Source: Megaleporinus macrocephalus
Taxonomy: Eukaryota; Chordata; Actinopteri; Characiformes; Anostomidae
Direction: 5' to 3'
DNA length: 64,000 nt
Assembly (NCBI GenBank): GCA_021613375.1
Contig: CM038725.1
Location: forward strand, 8,443,589-8,507,588
A program made the translations under genes and the position numbers. Under the pieces are notes generated by a model, which was given only the letters and a program-made list of their open reading frames with translations, searched no databases and was not told the DNA's origin. Shown here in pieces: positions 11,078 through 22,519 of this stretch; the first letter of the stretch is position 1; every line of letters starts with the position of its first letter.

Positions 11078-11214
11078 AAGGTATTACAGATCAGTCCAAT
11101 CTGATTGGTTGAGAAGCATTTATTTTTCAAACCACAACTGTATTACTCCACTGTAATGGTCAGAGTTGATCAATGGTCTCTTACTGGAGTTCCTAAGAAA
11201 TAATACAATTGATG

Positions 11215-11720
11215 CAGTACGCAGCAGCTATGATTCTAAAAAACACTAACCACTGCTCCCATCAGTCCTGTTTTAAAAGAGCTGCACTGACTATCTGTAT
11301 CTTTTATAAACTTCAGTACTCGTCTATAAAGCTCTAAATAATCTAGAACCTGTTACATCACAGAACGACTCTTTGTAGATGTTCCAGCTGGAGATATTAG
11401 ATCTGCGGATACTGACCTTCTGTACACACCGTCCATAAATACAGAAAACCTGGAGAGACTCTTACAGCTCTTCTGCTTCTAAACTGTGGAGCTCAGTTCA
11501 GCTTCTATTAGACAGTCAGGATCAGAGTTTACTTTTAATAAAGAATTAAAAATGTCTCTCTTTAACTTTAATTAAAACTTTCACATCTTAGTACCTATAA
11601 AGATAAACTTTGCTGGTTGTCTTTGCTAATGAGTTTATGTCATTACTGATGAAAACTGTCTGTAAAGCACTTTGAGCTGCCACTGGTTTGAAAAGTGCTC
11701 TATAATAAAGATTATAATTA
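11215..11720 (+). pseudogene. LINE (L2/CR1-like) ORF2 end and 3' UTR
   Basis: 5'-truncated non-LTR retrotransposon. At 11280-11350 the broken translation follows the L-...-TSVLVYKALNNLEPVTSQND pattern of the ORF2 C-terminal tail in fish L2/CR1-type elements. The 3' UTR ends with GTAAAGCACTTTGAGCTGCC and GTGCTCTATAATAAAGATTA, followed by an (ATT)n tail. Truncation and stop codons make it inactive. The same end type is seen degraded at 5650-5763 and inverted at 19035-19208. Confidence 0.8.
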
Positions 11721-11746
11721 TAATTATTATAATAATAATAATAATA

Positions 11747-11788
<42 letters not shown>
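11702..11788 (+). repeat. (AAT/ATT)n microsatellite, LINE tail
   Basis: (ATA/ATT)n run directly after the LINE terminus. Its apparent reading frames of poly-Asn, poly-Ile and poly-Tyr on the minus strand are artefacts. Confidence 0.9.
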
Positions 11789-11789
11789 T

Positions 11790-12999
11790 CTCTCTTTCTT
11801 TTGTAAAAACTGTTGTATAAAAGCAACACTCATGCCTGCAACCAAATCACAGCCATGATGTTATTTGTGATAAACACTCCCTCTTCTGTTCTATTGCTTC
11901 AATGAGTTGCCGAATAAATGACACTTATTCCCAGATCTTTCCCACCATTGCCTGCTATACAGTTATACACTACCGGGTTGAGCTGTGGTCGCAGGTCAGG
12001 ATGTTGCAAGTTCCGTCCGGAGTTCAATTTGTCTTCTCACCATTCATCCATCCCACCTCTTCTCTCATCCTAGACCCAAATCCCTGGATTACATCCTTCA
12101 AAGAGATGCTCACAGAGCCTCTTCCAGCAGAACCCAGTGTAATCTGCTCCGCCGCCATCATTACCTGGACCTCTATCGTCTTAACGTGCACAATGAAGGT
12201 GTGAAGAATCAGAAATTACTGCAGCGTCACACCAAGCCTTTCCCTAAAACCTTCAGGGAGGTTTTACCAGCTCCTCTGTGCTGCTGCTGAGAGCTCCACT
12301 CACAAACACTGTTAACTTTTCAAACTACCTGATTATGAAACTCTGCTAATATTGAATGAAAGCTATCTGTGGCCGGTCAGGATTATACACATCCCTGCTC
12401 GCGGTCTCTAATTGCGAGCTATTTTGGTGTATCAAATTTCCTCAACGATTTCAAAAAGAAGGCTTGAGTCATTCCTGAACTTATTAAAGAGGAAGCTATT
12501 AAGAACTGGCTAGCTTCTAGTGCGAGTGCTCGCTTCTACAACCTCCTTGCTGAGCTCCTCACATGGCTGGTGGTAAAGTTTGTTCAGGGATTTAGACTTT
12601 TTAAGGATTTAGGCTGAATTTGCTAATAGGTTGTTTTCAGTCATATGATTCTGACAACGATAGAAATCCAGATGGAGGCAGTAAGTGAGGAGCAGAATGG
12701 AGGAGATGGAGGTGAGGAGTCTGTACTGCACTAGTTTAGAGAGAAAGATACAAACAGCAAATCTTAGTACATGTTAAACCTGATCCTGATGTTATGATGA
12801 GTGATTTTAACTGAACTGGTATCAGGTATAAGCAGATATAAGAACTACTACGAAAACAAACATAAACATAAAGTATTGGGACATGCGCTAGTTTGGTAGT
12901 GAGTGGGTTGACTGTGGTACTATTTGCTCCTCAACATTGTGTGATTGGACAATCCCTGAATCAACTCATTAACTCCACTGCGGTTAGTTAACTCGGTTC
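11790..12999. other. Non-coding stretch; two overlapping unassigned frames
   Basis: Frames at 11902-12204 and 11985-12290 (about 100 codons each, plus) overlap over the same bases and neither shows a known motif. At 12868-12890 the phrase AAAGTATTGGGACATGC resembles a Tc1-type terminus without a detectable partner. Confidence 0.35.
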
Positions 13000-13404
13000 A
13001 TGTTGAGCAGTTGCAGACTGGAGCAGCGCCTCTTACAAAATAAGAGACAATTTAGTTTTGGCTTTACAAAAAAAATGTTTTCACAAAGCGTTCACTTGAA
13101 AAAAAAACAGATAAAGGAGCTCATTTTACAAAAAAAGGTCCCAATTTACAAATTCAGCAGCAGGCAAGTGATCGAGGATGAGCTTACATCCGGGTCTTTT
13201 CCAGCTCTTCTTATGACAAACGGTTTTGAACAATACAGCACAGCATTTCCTGAAGACACACTGAGCACCTTAAAAGCCTATCCGGTGCTCTGTCCAGGTA
13301 AGCTGAAGACAGAGCCTAGTCTCATCTACAGCAAGGAAGAATTCAAAGCCTGTTGTGGTGCTGGGGGTCTACTCCAGCTGTTTATGGAAAATGTTGTCAA
13401 ATGA
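13000..13404 (+). pseudogene. hAT-family transposase fragment
   Basis: The last ~85 residues of a 134-codon frame resemble the segment that precedes the hAT C-terminal dimerisation region in fish hAT/ZMYM1-like transposases. The order is a FEQYSTAFPEDTLSTLKAYP block (about 13228-13287), then LKTEPSLIYSKEEFKACCGA (about 13303-13362), then LLQLFMEN. The conserved TAERCFS-type continuation is absent because a stop follows the VVK triplets. The first ~45 residues are lysine-rich and probably not part of the enzyme. No terminal repeats flank it. This rests on recalled family resemblance. Confidence 0.6.
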
Positions 13405-16400
13405 GAAGATACTAGTCACAGAGATGACTGATTTCAACAAGAATGTAATTAAAAAAATTTGCAGTTCAGAAGAAAAGCAGGTCAAAATTCATGTTCAAGG
13501 AGTTCTATTTTTTAATCTCTGTTTTATTTGTTTGTTTTTAATTTGTTGGTTTGTTTGCACCCCCCTCAATTATTTTTCACTGTCACTGTCATTATGGCTG
13601 TTTACTTAACATAACGTTCACTGCAGATGTACACAGTACACAATACAATGCTTACTCCTACTGACCGCACCATCAGGTCAGCTTTTTATTCACCATTTTT
13701 CCTATTTCCACCTTCAACATTTATATAGTTTGAAATGGAAGCTGGTGAATAAGTTCACACTTGTGTGGTTGGGAAAAGTGAGTATTGTATAGTGAACTAT
13801 TGGGCTGTGGGTGCTATGACTGATCGCTGGTGATAGATTCAAAACAACAGCTACAAGAAACAGGAACTGGAAGCTCCTTTAGCCTCTCATCCTGACCACA
13901 GACGAAAGCTCACAAGCAAGGTTTTGGTCAGGTTCTTGCATTTTTCCCTCCTATAAACAAAAACTTTTGGTACTGCTTGTGGATTCTCAGTTAAACTGAT
14001 TTTGGGTGACTGAAAATGATGTAAACCATAAGCATTATCTGAGCCTGTGATAGAACTTCCTGCCCTCCATCTGCAGTTCACACCACAGCAATGCAGTAAC
14101 CTGACATCATTTGCAAACAACCTATTATGAACAAAAGCTAGAAGTTCCTCGTCAATAGTATGTATACCTGCTTATGTTAACTGGTCTCTGTTGGTTTTCT
14201 GTTATTGTTATTTTGTGGTTTATTTTGATAGTATTTCAGACATCATGGTCCTGGTCAACAGACTCCCCCATGTCTTCAGAAGGCCTTGTTTTATTAGATT
14301 TTTCAAGTGCAGTAGTCTGTACCTTGTGGCAAACTGCGTAAGTGTCAAAAAGAGGTGTTTAATTTTCATGAAATCTGGAAACAACTCTTTTACAACAAAG
14401 CAGCAACAACAGTATAATAAGTTCTCAGCGGCTGGATGTAGGTCACAAATGTAAGAACTCACCATTAACTGAAAGCTCTTGTCCGGCAAGGCAGGACAAC
14501 AACAGACAAGGACATCATTAGTGGGCCAGGCTCCAGTCAGATTAATTGACCACAACTAATCTCTGGAGAACAGGAAAGACACTGTTTTCATATGGAAAGT
14601 TGAATAGTTGCCATGGGCCTACTTCCAGTTCCCTTATGCCACCTAAACAGGTGGCTCGTGTCCTGTGCAAAGGTTACATGCGTCATTAGAACTAGGCCGC
14701 CAAATGTCAAGATGGGCACTCTGTTTGGGGTATGCTTCCAATTTTACAACTGATTGTGTTCCTTCACAATAAAGCCTGTGCTCTTCAAAATGAAGGTGCC
14801 TCAAATGGTTCTTTGCTGATTGAAAGAATAATTTGGTTATAATATGTATTTGTATGTTTTCTGGGCTGTACTCCAGGATATTTGGAGGAGTTGCTGCATC
14901 TATAACCACGTTGGTAATTGATCAATGGTGACTAAATTGTACGAAAACTAGTTGTTTTAATCTTGTTGTAAGACCTGGTAATTCATTTTTGTCCTCTGGA
15001 GTGGACATGAGTCTCCACAAGATATTTTAAAAACTAAATAGGGTACCCATTGTGCCATGTAGAGGACATCCTGGTCTTTCGTATGTTGTATCATGTGTTG
15101 GGGTGTGCCATTCACAACAGAAGTTCTGCCTTTGGCTGCCACTCAGTAACCACATTGTATGGGAGCAAGAGAGATACACTGTCAAATAATATCAATTTAT
15201 TATGTTTCTAAAGCAGAGAATTGATATGTTTTAGGTATAAAACTGTTGTAGCTAGTCCACAGAGCAATTTTTATTGATATGCACTAATGTTTAACTAACT
15301 AACAGCATACTTTTTTGATGTCCTTCATAGTGGACATTGGGACTTACTAAATCTGGTTTTATATGAAATTAATTGTGTCACAGGTGACAGGAATTTGACT
15401 GAGACAGAGAAAATTTGACAACATGTAAACATGTAATTTCATTACTAATTTATTTTTAACTATTTACTAATTTAATTTATTCCTAATTTATTAGAAAATG
15501 TTACATAATTGTACAAATAGAACATTGAAATTAAATGGACCAGAAAAGAAGTTGGGTACCTTGTGTGGAAAGAGTGAAACCTTGGCTCAAGGTTTGGAGT
15601 GATTAACACAGGTTTAGCTAGTGTGCCTAAAACTGTTTAAACCTGTTTTTTTTTATTTTATTTTAATCAAAGTAACGTTAACCTTTGTAATGGGTTATTA
15701 TTTGTTTCTGTATATGTTCATATACAGTGCATTTGGAATATTTCTTATACTGACAAAAGTGGTATAAAAAGGTAAACAATGTTTGTTTACTCAGTTTTTC
15801 ATTTACATTATTTTCTAGGATTAAGTTGGTGCTCATGTTGTAGAAGGGTTTTTGAACTGGTGCAGAACAGAAAACAAGAAATATGACATCAACAATGTCC
15901 TGATGTCCACTATAAAGTACATTCCATAAAAAAAATAATGTTTAAAATGTTTTTTTTACATCTAGTAGACTTAGTTTAAGTTGAAATTAATTAATTTCTA
16001 AAAAAAATTTTTAATGTCTCAGGGGGATATCAAAGAAAGTTTTTTAAGTTGAATGAATTTTGAAAAGTAAATTTTATTTTTAAGGAAGCCTCAACACTAA
16101 CTTCTTTTAACCTTTTTAAGGTAAAACTCCACTTGTTTTAGACCTGAGGTCTACATAAGCATGGCCTAACCAGTATTTAGCCAGTCAGCTTGTATGTCTG
16201 TGAACAGAGCAAATACAGTCACTTCTCCAGAAACAAAACTGCCCCTCTGGTTTAATTCTTTAAATCATCGAGAGGATTTCAGTTCAACAAGGCACGGAAT
16301 AGAAGGAACTGCAGAATCCAATGGTGAACAGCCAGCCCATCAGCCCATTTGATCATAAATTTAAAAACCTCTGCAATAATGTTTATTTCTGCTAGCACCC

Positions 16401-16900
16401 CTGTGGGAGTCTAGTGGTATCTACACTGAGTTACATAAATAATATTGGCCTCTTCTAGATGAAATACTGACATTTGCCAGTTCCTTATTTTTTAAAGTTT
16501 AACAAATATATTTACATATATTTCATATGTACTAGTAGTGTTACAGTGACTCCTTCAGAAAAGAGCCCTGTAATAAAACCCCACTGACATCCTCTAGCAC
16601 GTAACTAACACACATTGGTAAGGCTAGAGCCTGTTTTAACTGTCAATGATGTATTTTCAGGCTTTCAAAGAGCTTAAGGTGGATTCTTTCTTCTAAAATT
16701 GGCTCCAACAGTTCTAAATCAATTTGCCATTAGTTGATTTCCTCAGCTATTTCCTAATTATGTTGGTAGTTACCCAGATAGCAAATGAGTGAAGGACCTA
16801 CTCCTACTACTTTTGCCAAGAATGGCTATAATAATGACATCCAAATCTGAATGCCAGTACATGCACTTAAAATGTTGTGTTCGACACCAGTAGCAAAAAA
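13405..16900. other. AT-rich non-coding stretch with no recognised gene
   Basis: Several medium minus-strand frames cluster at 13887-15142 (61-111 codons). They are separated by multiple stops and show no recognisable domain. A CTTCATAGTGGACATTGGGA phrase at 15325-15345 has an inverted partner, TGATGTCCACTATAAAG (15900-15917), which could be ends of an old element about 570 bp long. The sequence between is very AT-rich. Confidence 0.35.
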
Positions 16901-16904
16901 AAAT

Positions 16905-17290
16905 GTTAGACATGCCAACCTGACCCAAATCTGTTCCAGGGCATGCAGGTCAAACAAGCTTGTTTTAATGCCTCCCACTTTTGGCTCACCTGCAGTTTGC
17001 CAGTGCCAACAGTGGGGCAGCAGTGCCATATGTTTACCAGAAATGGCCTGCATCCATATTCTGATGCATTAAGCCTTCATCTCCTGAATGGCATAATCAA
17101 TGGCTGTATGAGTCTAAATGCCAGAGTAAAAAAATGATGAAGTGTAATTTCATTTCACAGAAACGGTTAGGCCTTCTTTGAAAGTCTAGAATGCCCTGAA
17201 TGTTCGCCTCTGGCAATGAATTCTCTTAAGAACCTTTCAATGGATGATTCTTGCAAATAAGATGGAATTGAAGAGTTCTACAGTTTAAAG
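16905..17290 (+). repeat. Dispersed repeat Z, copy 1
   Basis: Shares long near-identical phrases with 19735-20040: GGTCAAACAAGCTTGTTTTA, CCCACTTTTGGCTCACCTGC, GAATGCCCTGAATGTTCGCC and CTCTGGCAATGAATTC. No coding function is apparent. The frames over it (16851-17072, 16943-17137) are broken differently in the other copy. Confidence 0.8.
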
Positions 17291-17439
17291 AACTTCAACA
17301 TAATAAAGAAGTTCTCTGACGATTCATTCTCAACTAGTCGGTAACCTTTATTTTTAAGAGCCTGAATTAATACAACAAGTAGCTTCTAATAATGGACCAC
17401 AAAGGTGTGCCGGAATAAAGCAAAGACTTTACCTCCAGC

Positions 17440-18515
17440 ATTAATGACTTTGCCCCTTGTACAGCCCCCCCCCCAGTAAGCTACCTTGATGTGTCACAGC
17501 CTGGAAATCCTTATCCTCCCCCCCGCTTCTAGTTAATGTTGACGGGAAGTGCTTTCTTTTATTAAAGCCTGGGTCTTGTCAGTTGAGCGTGGGGCTTCGC
17601 TACTGTCCCGGCTCTGACAGCTCTTTCCTTCTGCATAAAACACATGCTGTCTGGACTCCCCACCACCGCCTGCTCCATAATTAATAGCAGTGAGTGGAGG
17701 GAAGTGCTCTTCTGCCTCCCTAACTCGTGTTTCAGCGTCTCTATCCTTGCTAAAAGCATGGGCTCCAGGCCTCCAAATCTTTGTAGCACATCTCCGTCAT
17801 TTGCTGTGTGTGTGTGTGTGTTGGGCCTAACACAAACGTATTTAGCCAAAGCTCAGTGCCTCGCAGTAAGTGATAGAGGCTGGCATGATAAGGTACGCTG
17901 CGGGCCACGTTTACCAGACGGCATACGGCTCAGACAATGGAGCCTCGCCAAGGAAGGAGTCTGAAATAGCAAGCTTTGGGAAGAAAAGGTAGGTTTAGAA
18001 AATGGGGGCAATAAGAGGTAATAGCTGCCCCCAGGTTTAACTGAGTGCTTCAGGGTAACCTAGGCCTTCTTAGCTTTTGCATATGTGGGCTAAGCTTATT
18101 AACACACGGAGGAAACAGTTGGGCTGAAGGTTTTTTCCAGACAGAGGTTGCTGCTTAAAGAGCTGGTTCAGTTTGTTTGCATGCTCTTTCCTCACCAGCA
18201 ACTTTCAGACTTGCTGTAACTTGGAGTGCTTTTGAAATGAGCTCATTGCATGCAATAGTGCTTAATCTTGCGATGCGGTGAAGTTGACAGGCGGGAGAAT
18301 ACTTCTTTCTTTTTCTTGCTCAGGGAGTCATTTTGATAGAGTACTGACAGTTTGGTAACAAACCTTAGGTGCTCTCTGGTAAAGAAGAATAGTATGCACT
18401 ACTTAATGTATCAAAGGTTCAGGATTACTCAAGTTCCTGAACCTGGGGAAGGCGGTTGACCTGGACCATGATGTGATTTGAGCACTAAATGACTGCTCTC
18501 TTCCTCCTCCATCCA
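17440..18515. other. GC-richer, repeat-poor block; candidate regulatory sequence
   Basis: Balanced composition, one C-run at 17465-17475 and one short (TG)n at 17805-17821. The overlapping opposite-strand frames of about 100 codons (17562-17849 minus, 17644-17964 plus) have no motif. The texture fits unique intergenic sequence with possible conserved elements near 17530-17950. Confidence 0.3.
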
Positions 18516-19350
18516 GGTATCTCAAGGGTTAACTGGCATAAACGTCGCGAGACCAGCAGTAAACGCCACAAGAAGAGAAAGTATGAGCTCGCCTGGCCAA
18601 CCTCAAAGACCAATCTTGGACCTAAGAGTATCCATACAGTGAGGGTCTGTGGTGGGAACAAGAAATACTGTGCCCTGAGTCTCAACATGGGCAACGGAAT
18701 GGAATCTCATTGGGATCAGAACGCTGCACCTGTAAGACTAGGATCATTGGTGTGGTCTACCATGCCTCTGACAATAAGCTGGTGAGAACCAAGACCCTGG
18801 TGGAGAATTGTGTTGTCCGTGTGGATAGCGGTCCATTCAGGCATTGGTTTGAGTCTCACTATGCTCTTCCTCTTAGACACAAACAGGGAGCTAAACTGAG
18901 CCCCGAAGAGGAGGATATTCTGAACCAGAAGAGGTCAAAAAGGTTCAGAAAATTTAATGAGCTCTGAAAGAACAGCAGAATCTGTCCACCAGCAAACTGC
19001 TTGCCTGTACTGCCTCCAGACCTGGACAGTGGGGTATCAATCAATCCATCAATCAATCAATCAAACTTTATTCATATAGCACCTTTCAGACAAATAAGAT
19101 TGAAAATCTAAGATACTTCACAGGTGATTGACGAAATTATAAAATAAAAATAAAGACTACAAATAATAACAAAATTAATCATTAAATATAAAAATAATAT
19201 AAAAATAGAGCTGGTGGCTACATTCTGGAGGGTAAAGAACTGGAGCTCTACCTGAGGAAGATCAAGGCCAAGAAAGGCAAATACATGTACAGCTATTGGA
19301 TATTACCACCATAAAAAAGCATTAAAATAAATAAATAAATAAATAAGTAA
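18516..19350 (+). pseudogene. rps8: Ribosomal protein S8 processed pseudogene
   Basis: Retrocopy of the 40S subunit protein eS8 (about 208 residues in vertebrates). The frames run in protein order: [12 protein letters not shown] and [12 protein letters not shown] in frame one (18516-18690), [20 protein letters not shown] to ESHYALPL and [14 protein letters not shown] in a second frame (18710-18960), KLLACTASRPGQWG in a third (about 18991-19034), and [20 protein letters not shown] at 19214-19280. There are no introns between these blocks. The start codon is lost: GGT ATC follows CCAG instead of ATG. A three-residue deletion lies near residue 17, frameshifts are present, and the normal stop is read through. 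A 174-bp LINE-like piece splits the codons after GQWG. An A-rich AATA-type tract (19313-19350) marks the old poly(A). Confidence 0.95.
19035..19208 (-). mobile_element. L2/CR1-like LINE 3' end inserted in the RPS8 pseudogene
   Basis: On the minus strand it reads as AAAGGTGCTATATGAATAAA followed by GTTTGATTGATTGATTG, the standard 3' end and (ATTG)n tail of this LINE group. It lies exactly between the RPS8 codons for GQWG and AGGYILEG, so it inserted after the pseudogene formed. Confidence 0.85.
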
Positions 19351-19497
19351 ATACTTCAAATTTGGGGGCATTGGGTTAGGCTGATGCACTGCTCATACCA
19401 ACTGATCTATTATATAATAGGGTCTTTTTCTGATTATTAACATTAAGGACATATTTTGCCGTAAGAACGACCAGTCAGTATGTAAAACATTCTTACC

Positions 19498-20060
19498 TTA
19501 AAGAGGAAATTCACAGATTAAAAAAAAAGGTATAATTTAGTGAGATGGTCATTGGTGATTTGATGTGATTTTGTTAATCATATAGAATCTTACCTACTCA
19601 GTTTTCTTTACAGTGGTGCTGATTTCTGACTCTGATGGGAACCAGGGGTCTCAGTGTCAGCAATGTAAATATAGCCATTTTATTTACTATCCAAAGCCAC
19701 AAGTGAACCTACACTTGCCTTATCTTGCCAAATGTGGCCCAAAGCTTTTTAGGGCATGTGGGTCAAACAAGCTTGTTTTAATGTCGCCCACTTTTGGCTC
19801 ACCTGCAGTTCGCCAGTGCCAACAGTGGATATGTTTGCTAGAAATGAACTATGCTGATGCATTAGCTGTATGAGTCTAAATGCCAGAGTTAAAAAATAAT
19901 GAAGTGTAATTTTATTTCACAGAACTGGTTAGACCTTCTTTGAAGGTCTAGAATGCCCTGAATGTTCGCCTCTGGCAATGAATTCCCATTGAGCCTTTCA
20001 GTTGATGATTCTTAAAAGATGCTGTTTTGCAAATAAGATTTAATTGTAATAAAAGATTTT
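19498..20060 (+). repeat. Dispersed repeat Z, copy 2
   Basis: Contains the segment homologous to 16905-17290 (from 19735 on), preceded by TGGTGCTGATTTCTGACTC and GGGAACCAGGGGTCTCAGTG phrases that recur at 20337. The left edge (AAAGAGGAAATTCACAGATT) resembles the family-W terminus at 5938, suggesting a related TIR element. Confidence 0.75.
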
Positions 20061-20324
20061 TTAATCAAGAACCCTTCTTCAATTCTACAATAGACATGTT
20101 GTTGATCACAGATTCTTACTGACTCTGGATAGTAACCAGACGTCTGAAGACTTTATTGCCTCTAAAAGCTTCTGAAGAGCCCTCACAGAAGGTTATAGCA
20201 TGAAATGATTATGAATACACTGCCTAATGTATGAGCCATTGTTGTATAAGTCTTTTGGCTTAAAACATATTTTTAATATACTCATATTTGAGAGATACCT
20301 GCAGAGTGTCTTCAGGTTCTTTCG

Positions 20325-20760
20325 TTTTTTTTTATAGTGGTGCTGATGGGAACCAGGGATCTCAGCGTCAGCAGTGCAAATGTAGTCATTTTATTTATTA
20401 TCCAAAACCATCAGTGAGCCTACACTTAGCCTCTGACTTTTTAAATAAGGTTGTTGGTGGTAAAATATCTATCAATCTGAAAAATATCTGCCTTTTGAGG
20501 ACTATTTAGCTCTAGAACACCGTTCATGTATATCTCCACCACAAATGACTATAAATAAAATGATTCAAATATTATCACCAAACTATCATAATACAGTGTC
20601 TCAGACATCAGCCACTGTGTTCCTAAGCATTTAATGTATAACCAGCTTTTAGAGGCTTTAAGCAAGTACGTCTGGTTCCCATCACCACCACTATGAACAA
20701 TTCTGGCTCAAAGCATTTCACACCAAACCACTCTGAATGCTTTTTTTTAACATGTAAACT
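20325..20760 (+). repeat. Dispersed repeat Z, copy 3, with inverted end
   Basis: Begins GTGGTGCTGATGGGAACCAG and ends with an inverted counterpart (GTCTGGTTCCCATCACCACC, ACTATGAAC) near 20670-20700, so it may fold back. It shares TGTAAATATAGCCATTTTAT-type phrases with copy 2. Confidence 0.7.
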
Positions 20761-21026
20761 TGGTAATTATGTTTGCAGTTTCCCCTCAAACAATTTAACT
20801 TACTATAATTATGCTTAAACTATCAAGCCCCCCCATCACCAAAAATATCTAGCAGCTTCTTAACAGTGTTGCTTTCCTTATTATTATCCTCACTGACTTG
20901 GGTCTTTATACAACTGAGCAATACTTGGCTATCATTACATGCACTTTAATATCTTTGTATTTAAAAATAATACTTCTAACCAATGAATTGTTTTCCCTGG
21001 TGAGAGTCTTTTTAAACAGTTGAAAC

Positions 21027-21030
21027 ACAC

Positions 21031-21068
<38 letters not shown>
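21027..21068 (+). repeat. (CA)n microsatellite
   Basis: About 20 CA units with one G interruption. Confidence 0.95.
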
Positions 21069-21070
<2 letters not shown>

Positions 21071-21352
21071 CTGTAGCCTTTTGGGGGCTGTAAGGAGGCT
21101 GATATGGGGATCTTGCTAGCTGATGTACTGTATAATTAAAGGCTAACTAATAGCACTGAATACCTCCAGCTGTCTAAATTATACAGATTTATAACTGACT
21201 AATTGTGTATTGTTGGATGATTGGATGCTTGTTTAGGGGTCTAATAAGTTACAATTTAATTTGCAGATAATCTTCTCAGTGTTTTCTTACATACCCAGCC
21301 AACTTAAAGCTTTGTTCTCCTATGCAGGTTCTTTATTTATAAAAGAGAGTTT

Positions 21353-21406
<54 letters not shown>
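21353..21406 (+). repeat. (TA)n microsatellite
   Basis: About 26 uninterrupted TA units. Confidence 0.95.
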
Positions 21407-21413
<7 letters not shown>

Positions 21414-22079
21414 TGCATATCAAGGTATTTTATTATGTTTGGTGACTCTAGTCACAGGTACAACAGGTTACTATTACCTGTTGTAATAGTAAACTGTTAA
21501 CAGTTAAGATGTTGTTTATATACATGCCAAGCCAAATAATATTACATTAACATCAAAAATGTAAAACAAATTCAACTCAATTGGACATTTTAGCAAAGAT
21601 TGAGCATCAGGCAACCAAATATAGACTCTCCCACCTAAAACCAGGGACCTTGCATCGCTAGTTATACAAATGCAGCTTTCACAAAGACACAGAAGGTCAC
21701 CTTTAGACCTTTAAACCTTTTAGTACATTAGTTAGACTGACTAACCTAGTTACCTACAGCAAATAGGCAACAGCATTAGTGTTTTTAATCTGGGGAAGAG
21801 CCACAGCGGTAGATAATAAGATGACAGTGAATTACATTATTATAGGTAGTCTGCTTAGTTTACCTCACTTTTAAGCATCCTTGACAGCCTTGAATATTAG
21901 AAAAGAGGAGCTACTCGCAAATCTGCTACAGTAAGAGGACATGAAAGATGCTGACTGCATGCAAACCTCATTTTCCATGAGTCTAATGTGTGATGACCAC
22001 AGTCGCCACAACAACAGATCAACTAATCATTTCTACATAGAGGGATTAGCTACAAAGCCACTCATTAGATCATATCCCA

Positions 22080-22510
22080 GCCAACAAGTCCATGTGGGCC
22101 CCTATGGGTTTTATCTGGGCTGTACATGTTTTACGTGGGCTTGTAGAGGCTTTTTGATTGGTGAAACATGGACCCCAGTTGGGTTTAACTTTGGGCTCCA
22201 GTTGGGCTACAGCTGTGGGTCCTGATTGGGTCATTTTGTGGGCCCCATTTTGGTTACAGTTGTGGATCCTACTTAGACTTGAGTTGTGGGTCACGGTTAG
22301 ACTACCGCCTGGGGGCACTGCTGGGTTGTGGACTGCAGTTGTGGGCACCATTTGGGTCCTTTTGTGGGGCCCATTTTGGTTACAGCTGTGGATCCCAGTT
22401 AGACTGGAGTTGTAGGTCACGGTTAGGCTACCGCCTGGGGGCACTGCTGGGTTGTGGACTACAGTTGTGGGCACCATTTGGGTCACTGTCATGGGGCCCA
22501 GTTAGGCTAC
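22080..22510. repeat. G/T-rich tandem repeat, 126-bp period with ~20-bp sub-repeats
   Basis: The phrase GGGTC-NN-TTTTGTGGGNCCCAT recurs at about 22229, 22355 and 22481, a period of 126 bp. Each period is itself made of TTGTGGGC/CAGTTGGG-type sub-repeats. Because 126 is divisible by three, open frames persist on both strands (140 codons minus, 79-94 plus), with low-complexity products. It runs directly into the repeat at 22520. Confidence 0.85.
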
Positions 22511-22519
22511 ATTTGTGAT

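Larger units (their letters stand above)
20761..22079. other. Non-coding stretch with (CA)n and (TA)n microsatellites
   Basis: (CA)n at 21027-21068 and (TA)n at 21353-21406. The 79-codon frame across 21261-21500 exists only because TATA reads as Tyr-Ile. Nothing else is recognised. Confidence 0.5.

Noticed and set aside
11588..11845. Poly-Asn/poly-Tyr and poly-Ile frames
   Set aside because: Translation of the (ATT)n tail of a LINE.
11902..12290. Two overlapping ~100-codon plus-strand frames as an exon
   Set aside because: Neither frame shows a motif, both cover the same bases, and no splice-site pair stands out.
13887..15142. Cluster of four minus-strand frames (61-111 codons), three in one frame, as a decayed gene
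   Set aside because: Between the first two there are four stops within 90 bp, no family motif could be recognised, and composition is ordinary. I tried piggyBac-type motifs without a convincing match.
18489..18967. An active rps8 gene
   Set aside because: No introns, frameshifts between conserved blocks, loss of the start codon, a LINE insert in the coding region and a residual A-rich tail: a processed pseudogene.
22070..22492. 140-codon minus-strand frame as a novel Pro/Thr-rich protein
   Set aside because: It coincides with a 126-bp tandem repeat and runs into a dispersed repeat; the open frame follows from the period.
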